DNA of 64,000 bases from JAXMHN01 sp964578605 (GCA_964578605.1 CAZODO010000022.1:1-64000), one strand, 5' to 3'. Positions 42,947 through 52,005 are shown, counted from the first letter of the stretch. A program made the numbers and translations. Notes: generated by a model from the sequence alone, not told the origin.

Positions 42947-44122
42947 GTGGGACAAAGAGATCTTCTGTTGGATCTACCCAATCCGCACGAAGCGCGGTAT
43001 GCTGGCTCCTTGAAGAGCGACATCCGGTCTCATACCCAAGACGAACTCCAGGCCCAATTTCAGGCTTGGGGCCAGCCTTCCTATCGCGCGACGCAACTCC
43101 TGGAATGGCTTTACAAACGCAATGCCACGTCCTGGGACGCCCTCACGAATTTGCCCAAAGACCTGCGCGAACGTCTCGCCCAGACCTACAGCTTCCATAA
43201 CCTCGCGCTTGTCCGCCAGCAGGGCGCCCGCGATAGCACGCGGAAGTTCCTGTGGCGCCTTCACGATGGCGCGATGGTCGAGAGCGTCCTGATCCCGGCG
43301 AATCCCTCCCTTTATGGCGATCCCAGCGATCGCCAGACGCTATGCGTCTCCACGCAGGTTGGCTGTGCCTTCGCATGCAAGTTCTGCGCGAGCGGTCTCG
43401 AAGGCTGGAAGCGCAACCTGGGCCCCGAAGAGATCGTCGACCAAGTGCTGGCTGTGGAACGGTTGGACGAGCAGGAGAGCGCGGCGCAAGTCCCGCCAGC
43501 AACTGCCCCTGGCGGCAGGTTGATCAACAACCTCGTGATCATGGGCATGGGCGAGCCTCTGGCAAACTACGCGAACCTGCTGAAAGCGCTCACGATCCTG
43601 AATGCGCCCTGGGGCGGTGGCATCGGCGCCCGCAAGATCACCGTCTCGACCAGCGGGCTGGCCCCGCAAATTCGCCGTCTTGCCAGCGAGCCGTTTCAGT
43701 TCCGGCTGGCCATCTCCCTGCACGGCGCCACGAACGAGGTCCGCAGCCGGATCATGCCCGTGAACCGCAAGTATCCCCTCCACGAGCTCGCCGCAGCCTG
43801 CGAGGAGTTCATCCAAGCCAAAGGGAAGATGATCACCCTCGAGTATATCCTGATCGCGGGAATGAACGACAGCCTCGACCAGGTCAAACCGTTGAGCGAA
43901 ATGGCTCGCCGCCTCAACGCGAAGGTCAACCTCATTCCTTATAACCGCGTCGATGGCCTCCCCTGGGAACGCCCGGCTCAGCCGGTCCAGGAAGCTTTTC
44001 TTGCTGCGCTCGAACGCCGCAATATCGCCGCCACGCTTCGACGCGAAAAGGGCCACGACATCGACGCCGCGTGCGGGCAACTCCGGCTGAAGACCGAGCG
44101 CGAGCTGCGCGCGGCGGGCTGA
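42947..44122 (+). CDS. rlmN: 23S rRNA (adenine-2503-C2)-methyltransferase
   Basis: 391 residues from a GTG start. RlmN is a radical SAM methylase acting on 23S rRNA A2503 and some tRNAs. Motifs: the N-terminal PSYRATQLLEWLYKR, the Fe-S cysteines VGCAFACKFCASG (CxxxCxxC), GMGEPLANY, SLHGATNEVRSRIMPVN and the methyl-carrying Cys in GHDIDAACGQL. An internal insertion (about 165-185, Glu/Ala/Pro-rich) is slightly longer than usual. The exact N-terminus is uncertain. Confidence 0.96.
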   Translation: MGQRDLLLDLPNPHEARYAGSLKSDIRSHTQDELQAQFQAWGQPSYRATQLLEWLYKRNATSWDALTNLPKDLRERLAQTYSFHNLALVRQQGARDSTRKFLWRLHDGAMVESVLIPANPSLYGDPSDRQTLCVSTQVGCAFACKFCASGLEGWKRNLGPEEIVDQVLAVERLDEQESAAQVPPATAPGGRLINNLVIMGMGEPLANYANLLKALTILNAPWGGGIGARKITVSTSGLAPQIRRLASEPFQFRLAISLHGATNEVRSRIMPVNRKYPLHELAAACEEFIQAKGKMITLEYILIAGMNDSLDQVKPLSEMARRLNAKVNLIPYNRVDGLPWERPAQPVQEAFLAALERRNIAATLRREKGHDIDAACGQLRLKTERELRAAG

Positions 44123-44191
44123 GGACAGGCATGCGGAGCGTACGGGGCCGTGCCATTGGCATCGACCGTCCAGCCCCACTTCGGACGGCCA

Positions 44192-44226
44192 AATGGTGCA
44201 CAGTTGGCTGACAAAAAGTCATCAGT
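44192..44226. repeat. Inverted-repeat motif TGAC-AAAAA-GTCA, copy 2
   Basis: Related to 26404-26439 with a common core GCACAGTT...TGACAAAAAGTCA in the same orientation (about 27 of 36 aligned bases agree). It lies downstream of rlmN, between convergent genes, as does the first copy. Confidence 0.45.
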
Positions 44227-44258
44227 TGGGTTAAGTTGCTGATGCTCAATATCTTGAC

Positions 44259-44285
44259 GTGATCAGAACAAATTGTTCCCATCAC
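44259..44285. repeat. Long imperfect palindrome around GAACAAATTGTTC
   Basis: GTGAT (44259-44263) pairs with ATCAC (44281-44285) and GAACAA (44266-44271) with TTGTTC (44273-44278); only two positions per arm and a central A do not pair. It lies in the convergent gap between rlmN and the DUF4832 gene. No T tract follows, so a dimeric regulator site or an unusual hairpin are both possible. Confidence 0.55.
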
Positions 44286-44357
44286 CACAGCCTGCGTTTT
44301 ACTCTTACTCGCCACCGATAACCGTGAGTTGCACCCTCCGTAACGCATTAACAGGGC

Positions 44358-45893
44358 TCACCGGTTGGAGGGCGTGCCGGTGTCGTGTCTCTCCGGGGCG
44401 GTGGCCGTTTCTACGCGCACCTCTCCGATCCGGTAGCAGCGCGTTCCATCAAGCAGGGCCGGTTTGAGGGCGAGCAGGACATCGCGATTGGCGGAGGGAG
44501 AGTACAGCTTAAGCGTGAGCTGGTAGGTGCCGGGTTGGGCCTCTTTCGGTATAACCAGCGAGTACGACTCCGTAGAGAGCCTGTTTTCGCCCGGAATCCA
44601 ACGGCGGTTCCCTGAATTGAACGAGAAATCGAACGTTTGCGGCCCTTCCAGCCGCAGTTGAAGAACGAATTCGTCATAGGCGGGCGCCACGCCTCGATTT
44701 TCCCAGGTCACTTGAACTTCGTGCGCTTTTCCTGGCGCAAGTGCATCCGGGGCCGAAACGCGATGAAGAAAGAACCAGTATCCGCACCGGTTGAGCAGTT
44801 GGACGGTGAGTTCAGGGTTGTCTGAGAGCCAAAGAGCGGCGTCGCCATGGTAGCCGATATAGGTGGCATGGAGGATTTCGAGCGCTTGTTGGAGCATCTG
44901 GGGCCCGTTCTTTCCCCTGCCGAAGCGGGCGATGGACGAGCCGGGGCTGGCTTCCCAATTGCCGCCTCGTTTCACGGCGCTGTAGTGCTCTAATTCGAGC
45001 ACGGCGGGCAGGCGCTGCCAGGTATCGGCGAAGAATTCGGGGCTGCGCACGGTAGCGGTGGCACTATGCGCGGCGAAGTAGCCGTTCACCAGGATGCTAT
45101 CGTCGCGGTAACCGATGCCATGGCTGGCGACGTACTCGTGCATTCGCTTGCGGTCTTCCGGCGTGCCGGTGTCATGGACGAAATCGTCCGAGATGATCAA
45201 CTGGGTTTTCTTGAAGTGTTTGAGATGCAGATCCACGTGGACCTTGCGGGCGTCGAATCCATAGGACTTTTGGCTGCCGGCCCAGGTGTGGCCTTCGCCC
45301 CAGTCACCGATGCTGCCGATGTCCAGGTACCGGAGCCAGGGTTGCCCGTCGTACCGGGCAGCAAAGGCAGCCAGAAACCGGTCCAGCTTTTCAAGGAATA
45401 GGGGGTCGTCAAAGACGGGTTCCCACGGTGCGTCGGGTCCGGCGGGCTTTCCGGAGCGATAGAAGCCGCCTTTGGCGCCGGCTTCCATGACCCATTTCGG
45501 GGCAGCGAACTGTTGTTCGACGCGGTCCGTGCTGGTTTCCTTACAGCTGATCCGGAACGCAATACCCAAGCCATGCCCTGTCCATTTGTGGATCAGATCG
45601 TCGATGACAGCCCAGTTAAACTCCCCTTCCGCAGGCTCAAGGTAAGCCCAAGCGAGCCGGATGTAGAGGTGATCCATCCCAGGGAACTCGAGCAGATCGG
45701 CGTCGCGCGCGATGCGATACTTGTCGATGTGGTTGTCCGGGTAATGATGGTACCAGCCCTTATGCGGATTGGGGAGCGGGCTGCGATCATCCCAGTGCGG
45801 TGTCATGTCGAAGTCTGCGGCATGGAGGATCCCGGTGGGAATCCATGGCGAGACGGAGGCTGCGAGCAAGCCCAGGCAAAAGCACATTTTCAT
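44358..45893 (-). CDS. Secreted DUF4832-type protein with glycoside-hydrolase-like barrel
   Basis: 511 residues from ATG 45893 (GTG 45902 is possible). A signal peptide ends near residue 25. The N-terminal domain looks like a TIM barrel of clan-A hydrolases (PLPNPHKGWYHHYPDN, HLYIRLAWAYLEPAEGEFNWAVID in two parts, YLDIGSIGDWGEGHTWAG); the C-terminal beta domain matches DUF4832 (TWENRGVAPAYDEFVLQLRL and similar). Proteins of this type occur in polysaccharide-degrading bacteria; catalytic residues cannot be assigned with certainty. Confidence 0.8.
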   Translation of the reverse strand: MKMCFCLGLLAASVSPWIPTGILHAADFDMTPHWDDRSPLPNPHKGWYHHYPDNHIDKYRIARDADLLEFPGMDHLYIRLAWAYLEPAEGEFNWAVIDDLIHKWTGHGLGIAFRISCKETSTDRVEQQFAAPKWVMEAGAKGGFYRSGKPAGPDAPWEPVFDDPLFLEKLDRFLAAFAARYDGQPWLRYLDIGSIGDWGEGHTWAGSQKSYGFDARKVHVDLHLKHFKKTQLIISDDFVHDTGTPEDRKRMHEYVASHGIGYRDDSILVNGYFAAHSATATVRSPEFFADTWQRLPAVLELEHYSAVKRGGNWEASPGSSIARFGRGKNGPQMLQQALEILHATYIGYHGDAALWLSDNPELTVQLLNRCGYWFFLHRVSAPDALAPGKAHEVQVTWENRGVAPAYDEFVLQLRLEGPQTFDFSFNSGNRRWIPGENRLSTESYSLVIPKEAQPGTYQLTLKLYSPSANRDVLLALKPALLDGTRCYRIGEVRVETATAPERHDTGTPSNR

Positions 45894-45964
45894 GGGAGAC
45901 ACAACAGGTTTTGCGCGAGGTTATCATGCGCGTGCGCGTCCGAGAAGAAGAACGAGGAGGTTCT

Positions 45965-45993
45965 TTGACGCGAATGAAAAAGCACGCTAGGCT
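45965..45993 (+). promoter_or_regulatory. Candidate promoter of the duplicated-domain protein
   Basis: TTGACG (45965-45970) and TAGGCT (45988-45993) are 17 bp apart, upstream of the gene at 46008. The region lies 72 bp beyond the start of the divergent DUF4832 gene. Confidence 0.35.
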
Positions 45994-46007
45994 CTGGGCT
46001 TTGAAGA

Positions 46008-46733
46008 TTGGGCAATGAACAGGCCGGGCATGGAAACTCTTATGGCTTGGTCCCGGCTGCGGCAATCCTGGACCCGGGCATTCGCGACACAGATCTCGCG
46101 GGGCTTTGGAAGGTCGGGATTCGCACCGCGAATCTTCCACAACTTCTCCCGATGCAACGTGAACCTGACCCTTCTGCCGGCCGGACCGAACCAGTCCACG
46201 AAGGCGCTTCTGCCGTTCAACCGGATTTCTCCCGTCCCCTCAAGCCACTCGCGGAATTGGTGGCCGATCCCGACTTTCCGCATAGCGCGTTGGGTGAGTT
46301 CACCGATATCGGCGGGTATATCGGCGTGGTGGTGCAAGTCGTGAAGCAGTCGATTAAGGTGCGTTCGCCCGAGGGGATTACCCGCAGTTTCAATGCGAAC
46401 CGGCTTCGGACGATTTACGGCCCGGCGCCCAAACCCCCGACAATGCCGGAACCGCGTCCCAGCTCGAGCTTGGCGGAGCAGGAACCCTCCGTTCCGTCGA
46501 CGCCACAATCGCCGCCTGCCATCGAGCCGGACTTCACGAAGCCGGTGCGTCCTATTGCGGAGCTGGCCGCGCAGTCAGATTTCCCGCAATGTGCCTTGGG
46601 GGAACATATTGAGATTGGCGATTACAGGGGCGTGGTCGTGCAAATCGTCAATCGGTCCTTGAAGGTGCGGTCGCAAGCTGAACTCACGCGGAGTTACAAC
46701 GCCGACGCGCTTCGGAAGCTGCACTCTGGATAA
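46008..46733 (+). CDS. Protein of unknown function with two tandem copies of a novel-looking domain
   Basis: 241 residues from TTG 46008; ATG 46152 (193 residues) is an alternative, and an unrelated frame with ATG 46015 overlaps the first part. Two repeats of about 60 residues (roughly 71-135 and 173-240) share the order DF[ST][RK]P-x(2)-P-[IL]-AEL, DFP-x(2)-ALGE, IG-x-Y-x-GVVVQ-[VI]-V, KVRS and TRS[FY]NA, joined by a Pro/Ser-rich linker. The GVVVQ strand and compact length suggest a small beta-barrel (SH3-like), but this is only a guess. No family is recognised. Confidence 0.7.
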   Translation: MGNEQAGHGNSYGLVPAAAILDPGIRDTDLAGLWKVGIRTANLPQLLPMQREPDPSAGRTEPVHEGASAVQPDFSRPLKPLAELVADPDFPHSALGEFTDIGGYIGVVVQVVKQSIKVRSPEGITRSFNANRLRTIYGPAPKPPTMPEPRPSSSLAEQEPSVPSTPQSPPAIEPDFTKPVRPIAELAAQSDFPQCALGEHIEIGDYRGVVVQIVNRSLKVRSQAELTRSYNADALRKLHSG

Positions 46734-46742
46734 TTCCGAGAC

Positions 46743-46780
46743 CCGAAATCCGAAGGCCCGAAGGAAGTCCGAAGGCCGAA
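46743..46780. repeat. CCGAA short repeat cluster
   Basis: Five CCGAA units in 38 bp (CCGAAAT, CCGAAGG and variants). CCGAA-rich clusters of this type are scattered between genes in Planctomycetes and Verrucomicrobia. No function is apparent. Confidence 0.6.
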
Positions 46781-46797
46781 ACGCGAACTAGTCGGCC

Positions 46798-46816
46798 TGG
46801 GGGTTTTGGACCCCCA
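46798..46816. terminator. Candidate hairpin terminator between convergent genes
   Basis: TGGGGGT (46798-46804) pairs perfectly with ACCCCCA (46810-46816) across 5 nt. Both neighbouring genes end towards it. It lacks a good T tract on either strand. Confidence 0.4.
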
Positions 46817-46843
46817 AGCTCGGTTTGAGACGCGTTGGAGTGA

Positions 46844-49642
46844 TCAGCGCTGTTTCAGCACGATCGTCGGATCGAGCGGATAACGGCCGAACTGCTCGCC
46901 GTATAAAGCCAACCCACCGGGCAAAGACGAATCCACTTCAAACCGGATCACGAACTCTTTGGCTTGGGACGCAGCGCGCCAGGCGGCTTCCGGAATGGTG
47001 GCGTTGACCAGGTAACCGTAGGAACCCGCCTCGCGCAGGCGCCGGTCTCGCTTCTGGGAATGCCAGGAGAGGATGCCCCGGTGATCAGCCGGATCATCGG
47101 CAAGGTCGAACAACCCGGCCGCGTGACCGCAAACGCGCACCCGGACCGCGCTCGGGTAAACAACCGTGTCGGTCATCGGGTAGGCGTTGGGATTCAGGCT
47201 GGGATCGTGCGTTCCCTGGCCCAGCATGAAATCGCCCGTTTGCGCGTCGGCTTTGTCTTTGTCCTTGCCGAAAAGCTGCTTCGCAGACGCTTCAAAGAGA
47301 AGGGATGCACCAGCGATCTCGCTTGGATCCAGGTCTTCGGGCCAGGCCACTCGGTATTCGAAGTAGCCATGGCCGGCCCCGTTCACTTTCAGGCCGTCCA
47401 TCGCGTCCCATCGTTTGACCGACCATTTTGCATCCGCAAACGTCTTGGGCGCGAATCGGAGCAGGCGGGACTGGCTTCCCGTTTCATCACGAGGGGAGGT
47501 CTGCCTTCCGCCGACAAGGAAGGCGCAGAAATTCCGGTGCAGAACCTCCCCGGTTTCGGACTCGAGCAGGAGATGGAGGAGGGCGAGACCAGGCTGGCTG
47601 GGCATCCACACTTCCACAGTGGGCAGCTCCTGCGAGAGCCAAGGCTTGAAATCGACCTGGTAGCTCGATTCCGAATGCAGCTTCGTTGCGCCAAGCCGGT
47701 CGGTCCAGGTGAGCCGGGAGCGAACCCGGAGTTTGGGGCTGGGCGCCCGGTCCGTCATGAACGAGCCCCAGATTGGGACCCGGACCCTTTCGCCGGGGTG
47801 AGTGTCGCGGCAAAGCTCGCCCTCGGGCGCGAGGTAGAACAGGCCGTGCAAATCGCGGAGGGTCATTCCGGGGACGATCTCGTCGAGGCCGGTGAACTTA
47901 TCGCTGCGGTCAAAGCGGTAGTAGCCATTCCATTCGTTGATCACGTCGTGATGCTCGGTATACAGCCAGCCGCAGATCTTTGGATGGCGCCGGAACTCGT
48001 TCATCATGATGTGGTAATCCCAGCTCCAGTCGCAGTCGCCCGCGCTGCCTTCGTACCCCCAGACATTGCCGCACTCGCTATTGAGCAGCGGTTGGTGCGC
48101 TTGGGTCCGCCCGCCGATGAAGTTCCATTTGGATCCCGGGAAGGTGTCGCGCACGACCTGGTCAAGGTGGTTTTTCCACTCGTATCCGGGAAGGTACGCG
48201 TGCCAGGAATTGATATCGGTATCCACGTGATCGTAGTTGCACGCAGAGTTGTCTTCGACCAACCGAGTGGGATCGAGTTGCTTGGCCAGGCGGTAAATGG
48301 AAGCCACCCATTCCTGGGTTTCGGGCAGGTAACGCCGCTTGTCCGGGTCCTGGGAATCCCGGGTGAACAGCCCCCAAGTCTCGTTGAAGGGCACCCAGGA
48401 GAAGATGGACGGGTGGTTAAAATCCCGCCGGATCATACCGCGCAAGGCGCGCTCGATATCCTGGCGCATTTCGCTGTCCGGTTCCCCCCAACTGTTCGGG
48501 ACGTCGGCCATAACGAGCAGGCCCAACCGGTCGGCCCAATAGAGCTTGCGCGGGACATCGATCTTAACGTGGAACCTGTTCGCGTTCAGACCAATACGCC
48601 TGGAACGGAGAATCTCGTCGCGCAGGAAGGCGTCGCTGGGGAAGGCATAAAAGCCTTCCGGGTGGTACGATTGGTCAAGCGTGATCTGCAAGTAAAGGGG
48701 CTTGTTGTTCAACGCAATGTAAGGGTAATCCGTCCCCGGCAGGTTCCTGACGCTGATCTTCCGCATCCCGAAGTAGGTGGAAACTTCGTCCTGCGCATCC
48801 CCCGTCGCCAAGATGGCTTCAACCTCGTACAAGAACGGGTCTTCCAGCGACCAAAGCCGGGCTTTGGGGATCTCGATCTCGAACGAAACCTCGCTTTCGC
48901 CCCGCAGCACCGTTCGCTTGACCTTCGGCACGTTGCCGGTGGCGAAATCCAGGCCAAATTCGGCGTCTGCTGGCAAAGGCTGGTTGAACGCGGCACGCAC
49001 GATGGCCTTCCCGTGATCGATATCCGGCCGGAACTGGATCTGCGCCAGATGGGTTTGGGGCCGCGCCTCCAGGTAAACCGTTTGCCAGATTCCGCGCGCA
49101 TTCCCATATCCCTGTTTGCCTTCGAGCTTGAAAGCCCGGGCGGTGTCGTCGACGCGCAGTACCAGGCGCTGTTTCTGGCCCGGCTTAAGGTGCTTTGTCA
49201 GTTCGAATTCGAAAGGCGTGTATCCGCCGCGGTGCGTGCCTAGTGGCTGCCCATCAAGCCATGCTTGCGTTTCCCAGTCGCAGGCTCCGACGACCAGAAA
49301 CACCCGTTGGCCACGCCAAGGTTCTGGGGCCGTGATGGTGCGGGCGTACCAGGCGATCTGGGCCTCGTCTTTGACGCCCGAAAGCGCCGAACCCCAGGGG
49401 AAGGGGACCGTGATCTGGAGCGGGAAACTGGCTTCGCCTTCGGCCCAGCGCTCTTCCAGGCCCGTGTTGCGCTTGTCAAAGCGGAACTGCCAGGGGCCAT
49501 TAAGGTTAAGCCACGCTGCCCGTTGGAAATCCGGGCGCGGATGCTCCGCCAATGGAATGGATGGCTCGGCGGCATGAAGGGTGCCAGCCGCCAGAACTGC
49601 CGGCAGCCACCAGGACAGAGAAAGCGCGATAGTTCTCTTCAT
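46844..49642 (-). CDS. Secreted glycoside hydrolase family 2 protein (beta-galactosidase-like)
   Basis: 932 residues with a signal peptide (1-24). Domain order follows GH2: N-terminal jelly-roll (WLNLNGPWQFRFDKRN, GYTPFEFELTKHL), Ig-like domain, and a barrel with acid/base Glu in WVPFNETWGLF near residue 419 and nucleophile Glu in NSECGNVWGYEG near 522. A further C-terminal beta region (about 690-932) has no clear counterpart in short GH2 enzymes. It should cleave beta-linked galactose, mannose or glucuronate outside the cytoplasm; the exact linkage cannot be given. Confidence 0.93.
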   Translation of the reverse strand: MKRTIALSLSWWLPAVLAAGTLHAAEPSIPLAEHPRPDFQRAAWLNLNGPWQFRFDKRNTGLEERWAEGEASFPLQITVPFPWGSALSGVKDEAQIAWYARTITAPEPWRGQRVFLVVGACDWETQAWLDGQPLGTHRGGYTPFEFELTKHLKPGQKQRLVLRVDDTARAFKLEGKQGYGNARGIWQTVYLEARPQTHLAQIQFRPDIDHGKAIVRAAFNQPLPADAEFGLDFATGNVPKVKRTVLRGESEVSFEIEIPKARLWSLEDPFLYEVEAILATGDAQDEVSTYFGMRKISVRNLPGTDYPYIALNNKPLYLQITLDQSYHPEGFYAFPSDAFLRDEILRSRRIGLNANRFHVKIDVPRKLYWADRLGLLVMADVPNSWGEPDSEMRQDIERALRGMIRRDFNHPSIFSWVPFNETWGLFTRDSQDPDKRRYLPETQEWVASIYRLAKQLDPTRLVEDNSACNYDHVDTDINSWHAYLPGYEWKNHLDQVVRDTFPGSKWNFIGGRTQAHQPLLNSECGNVWGYEGSAGDCDWSWDYHIMMNEFRRHPKICGWLYTEHHDVINEWNGYYRFDRSDKFTGLDEIVPGMTLRDLHGLFYLAPEGELCRDTHPGERVRVPIWGSFMTDRAPSPKLRVRSRLTWTDRLGATKLHSESSYQVDFKPWLSQELPTVEVWMPSQPGLALLHLLLESETGEVLHRNFCAFLVGGRQTSPRDETGSQSRLLRFAPKTFADAKWSVKRWDAMDGLKVNGAGHGYFEYRVAWPEDLDPSEIAGASLLFEASAKQLFGKDKDKADAQTGDFMLGQGTHDPSLNPNAYPMTDTVVYPSAVRVRVCGHAAGLFDLADDPADHRGILSWHSQKRDRRLREAGSYGYLVNATIPEAAWRAASQAKEFVIRFEVDSSLPGGLALYGEQFGRYPLDPTIVLKQR

Positions 49643-49763
49643 GCCCGCGAGGGTATCGGATTCGCGCGCGCAGGTCGAGGGCGGATCAGAGGCCCTGCCG
49701 ATGACGCTTGGATTCCGCCCCTAACCGGACCCCTGCAGCGCGTTGTGGCGATCCGATAACCGT

Positions 49764-49792
49764 TTGACTTGGTTTTAGCCCAACCTTAAATT
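49764..49792 (+). promoter_or_regulatory. Promoter of the polyprenyl diphosphate synthase gene
   Basis: TTGACT (49764-49769) and TAAATT (49787-49792) are 17 bp apart. Transcription would start at about 49799, three bases before ATG 49802, so the message would have almost no leader. This is the best -35/-10 pair noticed in the window. Confidence 0.5.
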
Positions 49793-49801
49793 GCGAGCGC
49801 A

Positions 49802-50851
49802 ATGCTTGTCCCAGAGACGAAACCGGCGTCAGTTTCTCGCGTCCATGCCTCGTCGCGAAGGGCCGCTTCCCTTTGGAAGGAGATTGTCGAACCTGTTCAG
49901 CCCTTTCTGGCGCAAGTTGCTGCCAAGGTCGAGGAGCAAATCCAGACCTTTGATCCCGAGATCGCTGAGTACGCCCGCTACGCCTTGACCAACCAGGGGA
50001 AACAGCTACGGCCGGTTCTTGTCGCCCTCAGCGCCGGGGCCGTTGGACCGCTGAACGATGCCCTGGTGACCGCCGCCGCCATTATCGAGATGGTTCATGT
50101 CGCGACCCTGGTTCACGACGATGTGATGGACGAGGCGGAGCTCCGGCGCCGCCGCCCAACGCTGGCGGCCAATTGGGGCAACCAGACATCGGTCTTGACC
50201 GGCGATTGCCTTTTCGCCCGGGCGGTTGAATTGGCGGCGAGCTTTCCTACTCCGGATGTTTGCCGGGCCGTCGCGGCGGCCACGTATAAAGTGTGCGCCG
50301 GCGAAATCCTCCAAGGCCAGCAAGGGGGCGACCTGGAGTTGACTCGGACCGAGTACTTCCGGGTGTTGGAAATGAAGACGGCCGAATTATTCGCGCTTTC
50401 CTGCGAGTTGGGAGCGGCTTTGAGCGGCGGGAAACCGGCCGAGTGCGATGCCTTGCGGCGGTATGGGATAGCCCTGGGCATTGCTTACCAGGTGTACGAC
50501 GATTGCCTGGATCTTTTTGGCACCGAAGCGGCTGCAGGGAAATCCCTTGGCACCGATCTAGCCACCGGGAAGCTCACGTTGCCCGTGCTGATCGCCATCC
50601 AGAACGCGTCTCTTGACGAAATGGCTCAACTGGAGGAATGGCTCCTGAACTGGAACCCTGTTTTCCTTCCGCGCTTGATTGAACTTCTTGAGCGGCACGA
50701 CGCTCTAAATGAGACACGCGTTGTGATGAACGAATATCTCGAAGAGGCTCGCCGATGCTTGCTGCCGTTGCCGGCCGAGAACCGGAGTGCGTTGATTTCC
50801 GTGGCGGACTTTCTGGCGCAACAAAGCTGCAATCTGGGCGTTCGTTCCTGA
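49802..50851 (+). CDS. Polyprenyl diphosphate synthase (IspB/HepT-like)
   Basis: 349 residues. Both Asp-rich motifs are present: LVHDDVMDEAELRRRRPT (DDxxD, first) and YDDCLDLFG (second), with GKQLRPVL and the KTAELFALSCELGA segment. It lengthens farnesyl or geranylgeranyl diphosphate into the side chain of a quinone. Chain length cannot be read from sequence alone. The first 30 residues are poorly conserved. The sigma-factor gene follows 9 bp after its stop. Confidence 0.93.
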   Translation: MLVPETKPASVSRVHASSRRAASLWKEIVEPVQPFLAQVAAKVEEQIQTFDPEIAEYARYALTNQGKQLRPVLVALSAGAVGPLNDALVTAAAIIEMVHVATLVHDDVMDEAELRRRRPTLAANWGNQTSVLTGDCLFARAVELAASFPTPDVCRAVAAATYKVCAGEILQGQQGGDLELTRTEYFRVLEMKTAELFALSCELGAALSGGKPAECDALRRYGIALGIAYQVYDDCLDLFGTEAAAGKSLGTDLATGKLTLPVLIAIQNASLDEMAQLEEWLLNWNPVFLPRLIELLERHDALNETRVVMNEYLEEARRCLLPLPAENRSALISVADFLAQQSCNLGVRS

Positions 50852-50860
50852 AAATGGCCT

Positions 50861-51487
50861 GTGAGGGCGACGGCAACAGCCCCGTTCGAAGACCCGGCCA
50901 CCCAAGCGGTTGTGCCGGAACCGGATGAGCAATCGCTGGTCCAACGCGCCAAACAAGGAGATTTGTCTGCCTATGACCAACTGGTGCGCATGTACCAGGA
51001 GCGGATCTACGCGACGATCTACCACATGACCGCGAACCACGAGGACGCCAGCGACCTGGCGCAGGAGTCGTTCATCAAGGCCTTCCGGGCGCTAAAATCG
51101 TTCAAAGGCGATTCCAGCTTCTTCACTTGGGTCTATCGCATCGCCGTCAACAAGACCATCAACTTCCTCAAACAACGGAAGAAGCGGACCCAGATGAGCC
51201 TGAACGACCTCGATTTCAACGCTGAGCACGACCCGGACCTGGTCGCTCTCATCTCGGAAAAAACTCCCCGGCGCGACCTTAATCTCACCGAGCTCCAGGA
51301 GAAATTGAACGCCGCCATGCTCAAGCTGTCCGAAGTACACAGGCTTGTGGTCACTCTGCACGATATCCAAGGCCTGTCGCATGACGAAATCAGCCGAATT
51401 ATGGATTGCAATACCGGGACGGTCCGTTCCCGGTTGTTCTATGCCCGGCAGCAATTGCAGGCATTTCTATCTGAATTCCTAACCTGA
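50861..51487 (+). CDS. ECF RNA polymerase sigma factor
   Basis: 208 residues from GTG 50861. Region 2 (DQLVRMYQERIYATIYHMT, DLAQESFIKAFRALKSF, FFTWVYRIAVNKTINFLK) and region 4 (LSEVHRLVVTLHDIQGLS, HDEISRIMDCNTGTVRSRLFYARQ) are intact. It would direct transcription of a stress or envelope regulon. It is followed 2 bp later by a membrane protein that may be its anti-sigma partner. Confidence 0.95.
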   Translation: MRATATAPFEDPATQAVVPEPDEQSLVQRAKQGDLSAYDQLVRMYQERIYATIYHMTANHEDASDLAQESFIKAFRALKSFKGDSSFFTWVYRIAVNKTINFLKQRKKRTQMSLNDLDFNAEHDPDLVALISEKTPRRDLNLTELQEKLNAAMLKLSEVHRLVVTLHDIQGLSHDEISRIMDCNTGTVRSRLFYARQQLQAFLSEFLT

Positions 51488-51489
51488 TC

Positions 51490-51975
51490 ATGAGCCATCC
51501 AGACAATAACTTCGAGAGTCTCAAACGGTTGCTCGTTTGCAAACGGTATGAGCAACCTCCGCCAGGTTATTTTGGCTCTTTTGCCGACAAGGTGATCGCC
51601 CGGATCGAAGCCCAGGAAAGCCGGGCTCCCTCCTCGTGGTGGCATTGGCTTGTGGGACGTTTCGATGCGAAGCCCGCGCTCGTCTGCGCTTACAGCTTGG
51701 CCGTGTCGGGTCTGCTTCTCACCGGGTTCCACATGTCCCAAGGCTTCAATGCCGAGGCGGCGACTCCCTATGCGCTCGCTGGGCCATGGCTCGCGACAAC
51801 GCCCATTTCACCGGCGCTATTCTCTCCGGCAGGCATGGACACGGGATGGGCCGGGACGGCGGCGCTTCTCTCGTCGTCTCGCACACGAGCCGTCCTCCGT
51901 GATCCGGCCCAGTTTCCTCCGGGAGGGGATGGCCTTCGCCTTCAGCCAGTCGGCCACACGCTCAATGCGTGGTGA
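51490..51975 (+). CDS. Single-span membrane protein, possible anti-sigma factor
   Basis: 161 residues. An N-terminal cytoplasmic part (FESLKRLLVCKRYEQPPPGYFGSF) is followed by one transmembrane segment (about 62-80, ALVCAYSLAVSGLLLTG) and a Pro/Ala-rich outer part. It lies 2 bp downstream of the sigma factor and starts with ATG, the usual place for an anti-sigma gene. It lacks a recognisable zinc-binding anti-sigma (HxxxCxxC) motif, so the role is inferred from position. Confidence 0.7.
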   Translation: MSHPDNNFESLKRLLVCKRYEQPPPGYFGSFADKVIARIEAQESRAPSSWWHWLVGRFDAKPALVCAYSLAVSGLLLTGFHMSQGFNAEAATPYALAGPWLATTPISPALFSPAGMDTGWAGTAALLSSSRTRAVLRDPAQFPPGGDGLRLQPVGHTLNAW

Positions 51976-52005
51976 CCGGCCCGCGTCTCAGCGCTTAACG
52001 CCCTG

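Noticed and set aside
46015..46344. Alternative ATG frame overlapping the duplicated-domain gene
   Set aside because: Its second half overlaps the first repeat, whose frame is clearly the coding one; a frameshift joining the two cannot be excluded but has no support.
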